A stretch of DNA of 64,000 nucleotides from Syngnathus acus. Taxonomy: Eukaryota > Chordata > Actinopteri > Syngnathiformes > Syngnathidae. The DNA is taken from assembly GCF_901709675.1 (NCBI RefSeq), contig NC_051105.1, positions 3,093,104-3,157,103 of the forward strand. Direction: 5' to 3'. The notes beneath the pieces were generated by a model, which was not told the origin of the DNA, made no database searches, and saw nothing but the letters and a program-made list of their open reading frames with translations. The translations under genes and the position numbers were made by a program. Shown in pieces: positions 49,966 through 62,349 of this stretch (its first letter is position 1; every line of letters starts with the position of its first letter).

Positions 49966-50949
49966 CTCTAATTGTGGTCAGATCCAGCTCAGACTCACAA
50001 GTTACAGTATATGGGGGGGGAATAAAGACTGATTTTAAGACTGTATTAATGATTGAATAATATTTGGCATGCAGTTGTCATTTAATCCATGCACAAAATA
50101 CAGAAACTGCACTTAAAAAAGTCTAAATAAAAGTCAAATAAAGTCAAATTTTCACTATAACTGAAGCAAAACTGATTCCTAAATGTCATGTAAAATACTA
50201 AACAGGTTTTCGGCACCTCCTTGACTTGCTTTTATTAATTCCTTAATTTATTTATTTTTGCTTATCCTCCCACCTTACATATTAAATATAACAAGTTCTG
50301 AATATGGGTAGACCAAAGATAAGTCTTCTATTTTATTTCTCATATTCTTTTAATTTGTACAGCCATATTGAAGTGTGTACCTCAAACCAATGCAACCATG
50401 ATACTCATTATCATTATGTTCAAGGGGAAATTACTTTTTCACAGAAGGCCAGATAGTTTTGTACCCCCCCCCCCGTGAATCAAAATCAACTGCATTTTAT
50501 CTATCCTTGGGTAGTCTCAGCCTGATATTAATGGTGGTTTGATGAAATGAAACCTTTGTGAGTGATAAATACGCAAAGAAAAAAAAAACAGATATCAGGA
50601 AAGGGGCAAACATGTTTTTGCAGCACTGTGGCTAGCATGAAGCGCTGAGCAAAAAGCTGATTTGCCTGCAGGTGCATGCAAGCCTGGAATGTCATTAAAT
50701 TTACACAACTAAATTGATACTCAAATAAAACGCCACTTTTTTTTAGTTGCAAAGGACTGATTTAACAAGATTTTGAATGCACAAAATGTGAACCTTTGAT
50801 GGCTGTGATGGATAAATTAAATTAATAATTGATGGTTGATGACATGTTCTTATTAAAACATACTCAAGAAAGGTCAAATAAATAAATATATGTTGGTGCC
50901 TAAATTATCTTCTTATTCTGAATGACTTTTCACTCATTAAGGTCATTTG

Positions 50950-51172
50950 AGTGAGAGGCAGGGTACCCTTGACTGGTTGCCAGACAATCTCAGGCCACAT
51001 ATAGACAACCTTTCAAATTCATATTTAGAGAATTTATAGCCCTCAATTTACTTGAGATACTTTTGTTTTTGGACTGTAAGAAGAAACCTCAGCACCAGGA
51101 AAAAGCACAGGGGAGGATGAAATCCAAACCCAGTATATGTTGACGTGCAAACAGCTCAGTCCACCTGAACGC
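50950..51172 (-). repeat. SINE type 2, strongly diverged copy
   Basis: The sequence GCAGGGTACCCTTGACTGGT, CAGACAATCTCAGGCCACAT, GACAACCTTTCAAATTCATA and a segment with GAAACCTCAGCACC follows the reverse order of the type 2 body with many substitutions. The head is near 51170. The tail is lost. Confidence 0.55.
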
Positions 51173-51969
51173 ACTAATAAATTTGCCAAAAGCTATATAG
51201 ACCTTTGAATTCTCCTAAGAGCCCTTGTAGAGGCTTCTCCGTCTTCTGTAATACCGTTTCACAAAAAGCCAAAGAAAAAACATGCATGCAGAGTTAATCC
51301 CTCGATTAAGTTACGCCGTAATTATTCATTGTTCTGACACATCTGACCACTTTTATTTCTCATCCTTCATTTTTATGGATTTATAATCCCTGAGGGGAAA
51401 CAATATGTCCTGTTTCTGGTGAATGAATTACATCACCAAGAAACCAAAGGCAAGTCATTAAAGTCTCTGTTTTGCTTCCCATTTGGAGACCCAATGTACG
51501 CAAGGCATTTCTGAAAAGACCGGAGGACGCCCAAGCGAATCAATAACGCCAAGTGGAAGAAGGAAAACAGACCTCTCACAAAGGAAAACTCCTTTCTGTG
51601 GGTCTTTCTGCAAAAGTGATACCAGGACCACATTCAAGCAGCGGTAAACTCTGTGTTAACATTTTAAGACAAATGATGTCCCCAATGGAAAGTGTTTGTT
51701 ATTATATACTGTATTATGACCGTACAATCGTTGTATACATTAACATTTGAATACTGCCCTCTTCAACAAGAGTCTTAAAAGGATTAGCGGTATGAGTTGG
51801 CCCCAGAGATACAAAGATGCGTCCATAGCCACTGAGCTGCCAATGGTCGATCCCTATTTAATTAGCACTGTTTTCTTCTTTTTTTTTTAATTACTCAAAG
51901 CAAAGGCGCGCAAGTGATCGGCAGCAGCGACTAGCTCAATGCTCCGACTCTTATTAAAAAAAAAAAAGA

Positions 51970-52273
51970 TTAAAGTCCCAATGATCGTCACACACACACC
52001 TGGGTGTGGTGAAATTTGTCCTCTGCATTTAACCCATCCCCGTGTGATTTTAATCCATCCCCTGGGGGAGAGGGGAGCAGTGAGCAGCAGCGGTGCCGCG
52101 CTCGGGAATCAGTTGGTGATCTAACCCCCCAATTCCAACCCTTAATGCTGAGTGCCAAGCAGGGAGGCAATGGGTCCCATTTTTATAGTCTTTGGTATGA
52201 CCCGGCCGGGGTTTGAACCCACAACCTTCCAGTCTCAGGGCGGACACTCTACCACTAGCCCACTGAGCTGGCC
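51970..52273 (-). repeat. SINE type 1, full-length copy with tRNA-like head
   Basis: On the minus strand it begins near 52273 with GGCCAGCTCAGTGGGCTAGT then GGTAGAGTG (A-box-like) and GTGGGTTCAAACCCCGGCC (B box). The body is GACCCATTGCCTCCCTGCTT and TTAAGGGTTGGAATTGGGGG, and the end is GATCATTGGGACTTTAATC. Pol III promoter boxes and tRNA-like spacing mark it as a tRNA-derived SINE. Open frames here are its translations. Confidence 0.88.
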
Positions 52274-52364
52274 ATGTGCGCGGTCTTGCGATACATTCTT
52301 CGGTATCATTCAAAACTTAATTTATAGCACTTTTCATACAAGATTGTAGCTTTAGTTCTTTACT

Positions 52365-52600
<236 letters not shown>

Positions 52601-52648
52601 TTATGGCCCCTAACTGGCCCCGGGCCGGCAAGTTTGAAACCCCTGCTC
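52601..52648. mobile_element. hAT-like right-end fragment
   Basis: The sequence TATGGCCCCTAACTGGCCCC, GGGCCGGCAAGTTTGAAACC, CCTGC resembles the right terminus of the element at 5062-5379 (GGGCC..AGTTTGACACC). It directly abuts the purine microsatellite. Confidence 0.55.
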
Positions 52649-52820
52649 AACTGCGTGAAAATAAATTAATAACTTAAGTATATAGAGTGAGGCCAGAGCG
52701 CAACAAACAGAAAATCGCTGCTCACTTGTATTTGAGTAAAAAACAATTGGTGAAGTCAATCACACTAATTATCTAAGGTTCAGCCAAGAAGTAGTATAAT
52801 TTGTAGATAAAATATTGCAC

Positions 52821-52869
52821 AATTAATATTTAGGTATTTATATATATATATACCTAAATATTAATTGCA

Positions 52870-52948
<79 letters not shown>
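52821..52948. repeat. 16-bp inverted repeat followed by long (TA)n
   Basis: AATTAATATTTAGGTA at 52821-52836 is repeated inverted at 52851-52866 across a 14-nt TA-rich loop. A run of nearly 40 TA units (52872-52948) follows. Both parts favour cruciform extrusion. Confidence 0.92.
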
Positions 52949-52951
<3 letters not shown>

Positions 52952-52999
52952 GTATTATGATACAGTATGAGCATTTGTAGGTTGAACATACATTTTAAT

Positions 53000-55500
53000 G
53001 GACCATTTGGTGTGCAAAGTCTATTTGAGCCACTTAGAGTGAACGTAGAGGCCTGCAGCAGATTTGGTTTCCTTGGCAACCAGAGGACAGGGTCTCATTT
53101 GATCGGTCACCGGTGATGGGTTCTCTTGAAGAGAGATGATGTTGGAGAGGTGGTTTGAGCTTGGGGTCGGTCTGGCTCTAATTTTTTTTTCTTCACTGCT
53201 CACTGTATTCATTGAGCATGATAAACTTTGGATGTTGGATGGGAGCAAGTTGATGCTCATGGTAATCTGACTTCCAAATGTTTTTACTTGATGGATTTAT
53301 TTGACAACCTGGTGGGAAATTTCACTATTTGCGTTATCATCTTTTGTCAAACTTCCTGGGTCGGTCCAATTTTCAACTCAGCAGTTTTAATGTTGTATGC
53401 AAACTCGGGGGAGAAAAAAAATAGAATGCTGGAGCTACATGGAGACTGTAGAACATCATTTTACAGTATCTAGAACTATAACACAGCAAAGGTAGCCCCT
53501 GGCTAGAAAGGTGATGACTAGAGCTGGCAGGTAGCTGCTATTTTTTTTATTTATCAAGAGTAGAATGTGCTTCATTCAAATTTTATTCAAAGGCAACTAA
53601 GGGCAAAAAGAAAACAGAGCAATGCAGTATCATGAAGTCTGTGAAGTATGATACGGCTTCAATGAGATTAGGCTTGTCTAAGCAAGCGATTAAAGCCAGC
53701 ATTAGAGTTGACGTCACTATTTGAGAATTTTTTCCCCCATCCATCCAAAGCACCATCAGAAAAAAAAAGACAGCTGCCGGAATATCGTATCTTCCCGCGG
53801 CCATGTCTTCATAAAAACACATAACACTCCGGGAAGTTGCCGAGCTTTCTGCCCTGGAGCTCATCCATCATCTGGCATATCCATATCCACACACTGGCCG
53901 TCATCATGAAACAATCCTCTCCTGTCTGTGCACCCTCTGGCTGCCCTCCTCGCTATTTCAGCAGGGAGGGGGGGGAGTGGCGGCGTCGGGTATTGGCTCT
54001 CGACACCGCAGTCGCCATGACTTCGTTTAAACAAGACGAGCGCGGTGGAAGTGCCGCACAAAGGCGTTCAAGGACAAATGTAGATGAATGAGGAAAAGTG
54101 AAAAGTCGTGATGGGAGGGAGAAAAAGCCTTGGGACATTTACGAGCTTGTTTGGAAGGAGCTTAAAAACTCACAGGTAGAAAATTGAATTTGGTTTTGGT
54201 CTGAAAATGGAGATAAGGCAGTGAGTTGCTGTCAAAAGATTGTGCCAAAAAGTGAAAGTCTCTGCGCTTTGAACACAATGAGCTTTCATAGAGGCAACAT
54301 GGCAGCTGCTGCCTCATGTTAATTAAATGGGCGACTTCCAACTGAAATTTGATTTAAAAATCCATTGTCAAAATGTGAGCATTGTTGTGTGCTCCTTCTT
54401 CAATCACCGGTTTTTCACAATGTCAAAATTAAGCAATTAAAAACTTGTTCAAAACATAAATGAAAAATTATTAAACAAATAGTCATTAAGTCATTATTTT
54501 TGTTATTAATGAACTAATAATGGTTCACAGAAATAAGAAAAAAATGTACAGAGAATAATTATTATTTAAAAATAAGAAGTGTTGTCATCAAATAGAACTG
54601 CATTATCATATAATATAATAATAATAATAATTATTATTATAACAATGCCTTGGCCAACAGAAAATACATTATAGACAAATAAAGAAGTTGTATTTGTTTT
54701 TTAGAATTTCCTTAAATTGTTTAAATTAAATTGCCTTGGTTTCCCAACGCCTGCATGAGATTGCGCTCTCCTAGTAGGTGTACCAAATGAATTGGCTACC
54801 AAGAGTATGTTGTCAACAATCTCTTGAAGCAATTCAACCTTGTTTTTCACTTATTATAGACACAATATAGTGTCCCTTCTTCCCTCACAAACTCTCTTTT
54901 TTTGTCCACTCTGCAGTTTCGTCCCATTTCCCTCAACTCAGCATCCAATAATCTTAAAGTGGCTTCTCAACAGCTTTCTACCTGCTTGCTCTCTAACATT
55001 TTCTGCACACACGCGCACATATATGCACACACGCAGACACACAGCGTCTTCCTTGCCACATGCCCTGAAGGAACATAATCCCTGTCATATTGTCACATTA
55101 CAGGAGTTCAGATGCTAATGGGAGCACAGCTAATCCAGCTGCTGGCAAGCCTGGACCATTGCCCGAAACCTGCCCGTTTTCTGGAACAGCTGTGCCTCCT
55201 TCCGTCCGTCATGCCAACTTGGCACCGCGGGGAGACCTTTGAGCTGCTGCTGGTGGGGGGGGGGGGGGTGGATGTTAAAGTAGATACGTATGTGAGAAGG
55301 AGCAAAGGGGAGGTGAGAACACATGTAAAAATGACAGCATGTTGTAATTTAAGCCATTTTCTTTGTATGTATACTGGATGTTCCCATCATGGTTTTAGAC
55401 TGCCGATACCGATATCGATCTCTTTAAAGCGGCCATATCAGACCAAATATGAGCATTTTTCTTCCACTTCCGATCAAAGTGACCAAAGGCCCAAATCTCG
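53000..55500. other. Intronic stretch without recognised gene or element
   Basis: It contains short A/T runs, an (ATA)n/(TTA)n palindromic run at 54615-54640, a (CA)n near 55006-55042 and a G14 run at 55255-55268. The 138-residue open frame at 55112-55528 has no recognisable domain and crosses the G run; I do not call it a gene. Confidence 0.5.
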
Positions 55501-55540
55501 GACGTCTCTAAACGATAACCCCGATTGATTGAAATAAAAT

Positions 55541-55851
55541 TACCGTATTTTCCGCACTATAAGGCGCACCTAAAAACTTCAAATTTTCTCAAAAGCCGAC
55601 AGTGCGCCTTATAATCAGGTGCGCCTTATATATGGACCAATATTGAGCCACTACAGCAGGCGTGTCCAGAGTCCGGCCCGCGGGCCAAATGTATATACCT
55701 TATATATGGACAAAGTTTTAAAATGGGCCATTCATTGAAGGTGCGCCTTATAATCCGGTGCGCCTTATATATGGACAAAGTTTTAAAATGGGCCATTCAT
55801 TGAAGGTGCGCCTTATAATCCGGTGCGCCTTATAGTGCGGAAAATACGGTA
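55541..55851. mobile_element. TIR transposon, subfamily A, rearranged copy (A4) with internal duplication and foreign insert
   Basis: The ends are TACCGTATTTTCCGCACTAT and ATAGTGCGGAAAATACGGTA. The interior segment CTTATATATGGACAAAGTTT through TTGAAGGTGCGCCTTATAAT is present twice in tandem. Near the left, GCAGGCGTGTCCAGAGTCCG then GCCCGCGGGCCAAAT looks like the left end of a hAT-like element. The copy is thus a mosaic of the short form plus a duplication and a nested fragment. Confidence 0.85.
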
Positions 55852-56885
55852 CTGAGCATGCATACCAAAGACCACGTTCTCTTCCATTGCCTTTGAATAT
55901 TATTTTTCAATGATGCATTAAATATGACGCAGTTCTTAAATTTGAGTACTTTTTTTGACAGGAGTGTTAGAGTGTAGTGGTCAGTCAGAACTAATTGGTC
56001 CGGTTGTGTCTCGCCAGCTAGCTTAAGCCTAATTTTAATAAGGTGACAACATAACACACGGTATCTACTGTACATTGCATCTTTTCACCACAGAGCCATA
56101 AATCAACTAGTGAGCAGCACAGAAGACTTTTCGGACCCAAACAGGTCATTTTCTTTTCCATGATGTCTCCATGTAGAAAAATGTGAAGTGGTTTTACCAA
56201 GCAGCGTAACAAAAAGCTGACCAAAATAGAACCACTGCCCCACAAAATGACTATACATACATAGATATCAGGTAAATTCATTCCTACTAGCTGTCCATAA
56301 TCACTTCTACCAAGATAGCAAGAAAAGTACTTTTGTTGTGCTCACGATTATGTGACATTTATGCGTTGGAATGTTACACTGAAAAAACAAACGGTGGGTG
56401 GCGACGATGTCTGTTATCAAATCGATGAGTACACCATGGGAGATAATGACTTGAGTCGAAATACAGTTTTTCTTGTAAAATTACAGAACTTATCGGAAGG
56501 CTGGAAGAAAATATCAAAATTGTGATAGATGCAATTTTATGAGGGGAAAAATGTGTCATTTGAAAAATGCAATAGTGTGATGACGACCACAGAGAAACAG
56601 TGGCTGTTAGCGTGTGTGTAGGGATTTATTGAAAATGCAACTGATCATTTTGTAATATTAAACTACTTTTTCTTCATGTTCATAACATTGCATGGTTTTA
56701 CTTGGAATTATTTATTCTTTTGGAATTATTATTTTGAATATTTTTCTCACCATGGAACAAATGTATAGTCTTACTTTTGGTAGCATGAGAAAAATGTGAT
56801 ATGCAGTGATTCAGTACATGTCTTGAGCTATATTTATAGAAAGGTCTGAATTGCTATAGAATATTTTTGTCTGTATGTGCTCAGT

Positions 56886-56985
56886 GAGTGACTGGTGATC
56901 AATTCAGGGTGCTCCCCATCTCTCGCACAAAGTCAATTACATCGACACTTGCAAAACAAATGAGAACAAGTGCTACCAAAAATAG
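56886..56985 (+). repeat. SINE type 2, diverged fragment
   Basis: The sequence GTGACTGGTGATCAATTCAG, GGTGCTCCCCATCTCTCGCA and CAAAAATAGATGGCTGG follows the 3' half of the type 2 SINE with many changes. The identification is tentative. Confidence 0.5.
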
Positions 56986-58149
56986 ATGGCTGGTTGTACA
57001 AAAAAATATCTATTTTTTGCATCCTTTTTACTAAATATTACGACATTTTTCCAGAAACATGTTTAGTCTGGTGATTCTTAAAACGTCTTTCTGAACGAGA
57101 CCATTCATTGAGATGGAATCAGCATTACCGACAACATTAAATAACCAGTGCATTTTTGCTGCGACAAAAATCAGGGCTGAGCGTAATGCGATTGAGGCAT
57201 TGTTTTCAGACATCGCTTATCAAATCAGGAAACAAGACAGACTCGGATGTCCATCATTCACTATTGGCCGTGAGCGAAGACACACTCTTTCCATGTTTAT
57301 AGAAGGCTGACCTTTGACCCTCAAACACTGCGACGTTTCCTTCCTCTTTTGTCCTGCTTTTTTTTTTCTCATTATTTTACTGTTCATTTTGGTATCTACT
57401 GTCGCCCGTGATGAACCTGTCTTGCTGTATGTTGATATTTCATAATCTCTTAATTTCATTCAGAGAAAAAAAATAGAATAGGGTCTGATGCAATATTTAC
57501 GTCCATATAGGATCCCACCCCATATGAGAGCCATTTTACAATGCCTCGCAACATAACAAGAAAAGAAAAACATTCTGAATGTTTCCTTTTGAACTCACTG
57601 TTGAAAGCCCTCAAGGGAAACAACAGCACCAAACAAGACAGTGACATATTTTGAATCATTCCGATGATTAGGAAAAAAAAAGGCTCGGTAGAGCTTTAGT
57701 TCTTTCTTGCGATGGTTGGGGCTTTTAATAGTGAAAGAAAAAAAAAGGTGAGAGGGTCTCGGGGGTCAAGAGGTGTGAGGAAGGGGTTCCAACGCGGCTG
57801 TTGCAAAAGAAAAATGTTGCCTATATAATGAGCCTATACAGACAAAGAATGAAGCCTCATTAGCATTCAAAAGAGAACCACTGCGACTTTAAGAACACAA
57901 CGAAAGCAACACACAAGTAACAACAACATTAGCCTAATCCTTATTTGTGACAATTCAAGCACAACGTTGAAGCCATTTTGAATAGACCCTTCTGAGCACA
58001 TGGACACATACAGCGGACCGCAGTTATTTTAATACGAAAAGCAATTAGTGTATGCTGTTAGGCGTGTATTGCACTAGCAAATCGCCACCATTGGAGCACA
58101 TAGTGTACATACAGCAGGTCATTTCATTCAACCAATCAGGTGCAACCAA

Positions 58150-58470
58150 ACTCCAAACTCCAAAATCCAAACTCAAATCCTTCGGTGACAGAGCCTTTTC
58201 CTGCACATCACCCCGACTCTGGAACTCTCTCCCCCAGTCTGTCTGTGACTCACCCACACTCCCCATATTTAAGTCCCGTCTAAAAACTTACCTCTTCTCC
58301 CAAGCGCATGACCTCCCCTACCCATAACTGGTTTCCTCTTCTTAAGTTTACCCGATTGTTTCCTCCCCGTCCCCCTCCCCTCATGTATGTCTTTGCCTTG
58401 TTACCTGTAAGCGTCTTTGGGTGTTTGAAAAGCGCTATAGAAATTTAATGAATTATTATTATTATTACCA
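58150..58470 (+). mobile_element. LINE 3' end (L2/CR1-like), reverse transcriptase C-terminal tail and 3' UTR
   Basis: In frame to the stop at 58325-58327, the translation holds GDRAFSCTSPRLWNSLPQSV and then IFKSRLKTYLFSQAH. This is the conserved C-terminal signature following the reverse transcriptase of L2/CR1-type (Jockey superfamily) LINE ORF2 proteins. A pyrimidine-rich UTR follows, then TTGAAAAGCGCTATAGAAAT and an (ATT)n tail at about 58447-58469, typical of L2-type 3' ends. The catalytic domains are absent, so this is a dead 5'-truncated copy, inserted antisense to the host gene. Confidence 0.88.
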
Positions 58471-58589
58471 AGAAGTAGCTTTCCAGCTAGCATCGGGCTT
58501 TACGTATTGTTTGTACCTCTCAAAGCAGAGCTTTATTATAATTGTAGAGGCAGAATTTCTTTTTATTGTGACTTGCAATCCAGAATAAC

Positions 58590-58960
58590 GTTATGTGGTA
58601 AGTAGTAATATTACAGGAAGTACGGGACTATTATAAGAATGAATTTGTAATTTGTGAGGAAAAACAGTGCAATAATTAGGACTTGCATGCAATTTCTATA
58701 TTTGATTTACAATGATATAAGTAAGTTGTAGGATCACAAGAATAATAAAGATTTGGTGAGAATATAACTCGAGTATATTGTAACAATATAAAAAAGTCGA
58801 TTAAATTCATAGTCCAACAAGGAAAATGTCAGCGAAATTGTCCACAATGTACGGGAATAAAGTTGCATAATGTGACAATACAAGGATAAAGCTGCTTTTT
58901 GTAATATTTTAGGAAAACAGAGTCAGTAAGTTTTATAAATAGGACAAGAAGTGTATATCC
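58590..58960. repeat. Degenerate AT-rich minisatellite (AATAAAG-GTAATATTA type)
   Basis: Recurring phrases GTAATATTACAGGAAG, GGGAATAAAGTTGCATAATG, AAGGATAAAGCTGC and TTTGTAATATTTTAG look like a decayed tandem repeat, roughly the inverse strand of the field at 42060-42720. Similar phrases occur at 60400-60780 and 61740-62000 (AGAATAAAGTCATTTG). Confidence 0.45.
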
Positions 58961-59235
58961 TGGGGCAATAGTGATACAGCCCTTGTTTTCAGAAAATGGT
59001 GTCCCTCTGGACTCACTGCTCAGTCTCCTCTTTATCATCTACAAGCCATAACTCACATGTTTTATTCTAGTAGGATTACTATAATTTATCTTTCTTGTAA
59101 TTTTTTTTTTACTTCACCCCTTTGATTTAGTTTCTTAGCATTTCTTCTTTATTCTCTACTGTAACATTTAGCTAAAGTTCTGACTCAGTTTGAAAACATC
59201 TCGACTTATTCAATACTCAGTCATTTTCAGCTCCA

Positions 59236-59576
59236 GACTGACTTTTTAAAGATTAAAAATTAAAGTCCCAATGATTGTCACACACACATCTGGGTGTGGT
59301 GAAATTTGTCCTCTGCATTTAACCCATCCCCATGTGATTTTAATCCATCCCCTGGGGGAGAGGGGAGCAGTGAGCAGCAGCGGTGCCGCGCTCGGGAATC
59401 ATTTGGCGATCTAACCCCCCAATTCCAACCCTTAATGCTGAGTGCCAAGCAGGGAGGCAATGGGTCCCATTTTTATAGTCTTTGGTATGACCCGGCCGGG
59501 GTTTGAACCCACAACCTTCCAGTCTCAGGGCGGACACTCTACCACTAGGCCACTGAGCTGGTGACTGACTTTAAAG
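59236..59576 (-). repeat. SINE type 1, full-length copy with target-site duplication
   Basis: The SINE is 59260-59561. On the minus strand it begins CCAGCTCAGTGGCCTAGTGG (A-box-like), with B box GGTTCAAACCC. The body is the same as at 51970-52273, and the end is GGGACTTTAATTTTTAATC. Direct repeats flank it: GACTGACTTTTTAAAG at 59236-59251 and GACTGACTTTAAAG at 59563-59576, a near-perfect target-site duplication. This is the clearest boundary definition of the family in the window. Confidence 0.92.
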
Positions 59577-60356
59577 GTCTTCTATTGTGCAAAATTTGAT
59601 CACTATCATACTTTTTTGGAGTGCCAGCGACCGCAAAGGATAGACTTCTTGGTGCAGCTTCGCTATATTACGCCGTGTATCAGCGTGATGTGAAAATGAA
59701 CCTTTGCTTTAATATGGTTGCGGCGTACACCTGAGTGAGCATGATGGAGTGTTGTAGCATAGTGGCCAGGAAAGCGCTTTGCAAAACTGCTGGAGCAATC
59801 AGCCGGCACAAGTGGGACTTCCTTGCACTGCCTGCTGGCCTTCATTCCGTCGTTTTGCGCAAGACTAAATGAAGACTCTTAAGTGCATCTCTTGCAGAGT
59901 TTTCGAAAGGGAGCATTGGCAGTTACAAGTGTGAATGCGTGACTTGTTCTGCTGAGGATGTTCAGGAGAGCAACAACACGAGCCTTATTATGCACTAGCA
60001 AACACGCACGAATAAAATGCAGAGGAGTTTGATGCCGTTGAGTCCATTGTATGGTCAACACAATGAGGTGTGTTCCTGTAATGAGGGAATCTGGAGCAAT
60101 ATTGATCACATGCTCTGCTTCAAGGGGACCTCTTTCAGTTCCCAGGAGCCCACATTATACACATACCGCATTTAAATAAAGAAAGAAATAGACAGAAAGA
60201 GCATGAGAGAGCAGCCTCATTTACTTCCTTATTTTTTCAGTCACATCCATTTTGTAACATGCTGGAAAGGTAAAAACCTGTGGATTTAAGATTTCATTTT
60301 TACTTTTTGTGGAGGTGAAGTGGTTGAGAGAAATATGATAGATCTATCTATCTAGT

Positions 60357-60387
60357 ATCCATCCATCCATCCATCCATCCATCCATA
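60357..60387. repeat. (ATCC)n microsatellite
   Basis: About seven ATCC units follow a short ATCT run; no SINE body adjoins. Confidence 0.9.
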
Positions 60388-61275
60388 TCTATATATACTG
60401 GGGGAAAGGGATAAAATATTACAAAATGTAGTTTTATGGAAAAAAGTTCCAATATTATGAGGACTTTTTATTGTCCCTTATTTGATCATAAACAATTTGA
60501 GTGTGAGGTTAGTTTTATGAGTACATGATGGGAATTATTCAATAATTCCGAAGTTATTTTAGATTAAAGTATGTCTCAGTTAAGGCATAATTTAGAGAGG
60601 AGAATATTCATAATGGTGCAGAAAAAGTAATAACTGCGCAAGAAAATAGCGCAGGTATAGCGTTGCAGTAGGAGAAAAATCTTGTCGTAGTAAACGTATG
60701 ACAATGAATTTAAAACATTTTAATTTTAAGGATAAAAGTCATCTTTGTACTTGACCATCATTATATTATTTTCTTAGAATATTACACATGTATTCTTGTT
60801 ACTTGGACGATTATGCTATTTTATATATTCCCCTCATAATTCCACAAAGTAATTGTATCATATTTCACAATAATATTATGACTGTATTTGAGTCTGACTT
60901 CCTTTTTTTACCACTGGTCATTCAGGAAAACCATTGTACGAGCTGTTTGTGCTACTTTCATCACCATATTCCTTCTCCACTTCCTCTTGTGTTTCCACGT
61001 ATCAAACTCCTCATTTATGTAAATCCATTCACTGCCGGAATGAAGCTTGTCTAATATCCCGAACACTGCTGCAATTCATGGCGTTTCTTTTTGCCGAGGG
61101 TAGAATAATGAAAATGTAAATAGTGTTAAGCCGGGGGAAGGCTTAAAAACAACCTCCTTAACGACAGCGCAGAGTAGCTGGGCCTACGGCAAGACGGTTT
61201 CCGAATTCAAAAGCGGCTGTCGACGTCGTTGACGAAGCCGTCGTAGCGTATGGCAAGCCAATCAAGCGACAGGTT

Positions 61276-61296
61276 GGGGGGGGGGGGGGGGGGGGG
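61276..61296 (+). repeat. Poly(G) run of 21
   Basis: An uninterrupted run of 21 G. It could form a G-quadruplex, and its length is error-prone in sequencing and assembly. Confidence 0.9.
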
Positions 61297-62148
61297 AGAC
61301 ATTCTTGGAATTGAGAGCCTTAAAATAAAGCCTGAAAAAGGCTTTATACTAGCTACACTGCCACCGACCGCTTCATTCATTCGCTCTTGTTTGTCATTCT
61401 TAGTCAAACCTGACAAATTGAGCTTTTTTCAACGAATGACGAGCATAAACCCTTTCAGAGAGAAGACGCCATTGTTACTTGGGCTACCTTGAGCTGTTCA
61501 TGTTTTTTTTTTTTTCTTCAACCAAGTGGGTGAGAGGAAGGGCGGTGTAGCGTTACATAAGAGAGGATTTGGAAGGGCTTCCCTTGAGAGCTTTGGATTC
61601 AAAAGTGAGTGGAGAGCGTATGCTGAAAAAAGTGGCAGGAAGGTCACCTCCAGCAAGAAAGGCTGAAAACATGCAAATAATTAGTGAACTATAACATCAA
61701 ATATGAGCAGGACCAAGTCTGAACTTGGCAAGGAAAATCAATGATAACGAAAAGATGCAATAAAAATAATTTTTCAATGAAGTCTTAACGTAACAATAAA
61801 AAGATTGCAACCTAACAGTAAAGAATCAAATTCGTGTTCCAAAAAAATGCAAGTATAAAATTCGAATCTGAGAAAAAATGTGAATATTACAAAAATAACT
61901 GTCATCTCGCAATGATAAAAAAGTAATTTATTATAATATAATCTAGTTAAATAGTCATATGTTAGAAGAATAAAGTCATTTGGCGAGTAGAAAGTCCTAA
62001 TAACGTGTGAACAATGATCAATTTAAAGCGGTGATTAAGAACGAAGCCCACGATAAGCGTTGCTCGACCGTGGGCGAACCGAGCGCTCTTCGTGTCCTTT
62101 CCCTTTTGTGTTCGCTCAACCTTGGGATAACTCCGCATTAGCACATCA

Positions 62149-62255
62149 GGCTGTTGAGTCAATCCCAGAGCTGCTCGGCCAAATAGCGCGTTGGCTTGAT
62201 CTTTGATTGTAAAAACCCTGCCAGGCTGGAGAGTTAATCCCAGAGCAGAGCGGCC
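62149..62255. repeat. Imperfect ~33-bp direct repeat, spacing ~75 bp
   Basis: GGCTGTTGAGTCAATCCCAG then AGCTGCTCGGCC recurs as GGCTGGAGAGTTAATCCCAG then AGCAGAGCGGCC. It could be an old local duplication or part of an unrecognised repeat. Confidence 0.7.
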
Positions 62256-62349
62256 CAATCAACTTGTCAGGCTCCGACATGGCCGTCAATAACACATTTA
62301 GGTCAAACAAGAGGGAATGAGGAGGACTAATCCTCTGTGGACCCACCTA

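Noticed and set aside
51970-52273. A functional tRNA gene suggested by A- and B-box-like motifs (also at 59561)
   Set aside because: The tRNA-like part is fused to a repeated SINE body and lacks a clean cloverleaf, so it is a SINE head.
52016-52313. Open frames reading SSAFNPSPCDFNPSPGG and similar, recurring at 4708-4990 and 59278-59537
   Set aside because: All three sites are copies of SINE type 1; recurrence reflects the repeat and not a gene family.
55112-55528. 138-residue open frame with a Gly stretch
   Set aside because: The frame depends on a G14 run of uncertain length and has no recognisable domain.
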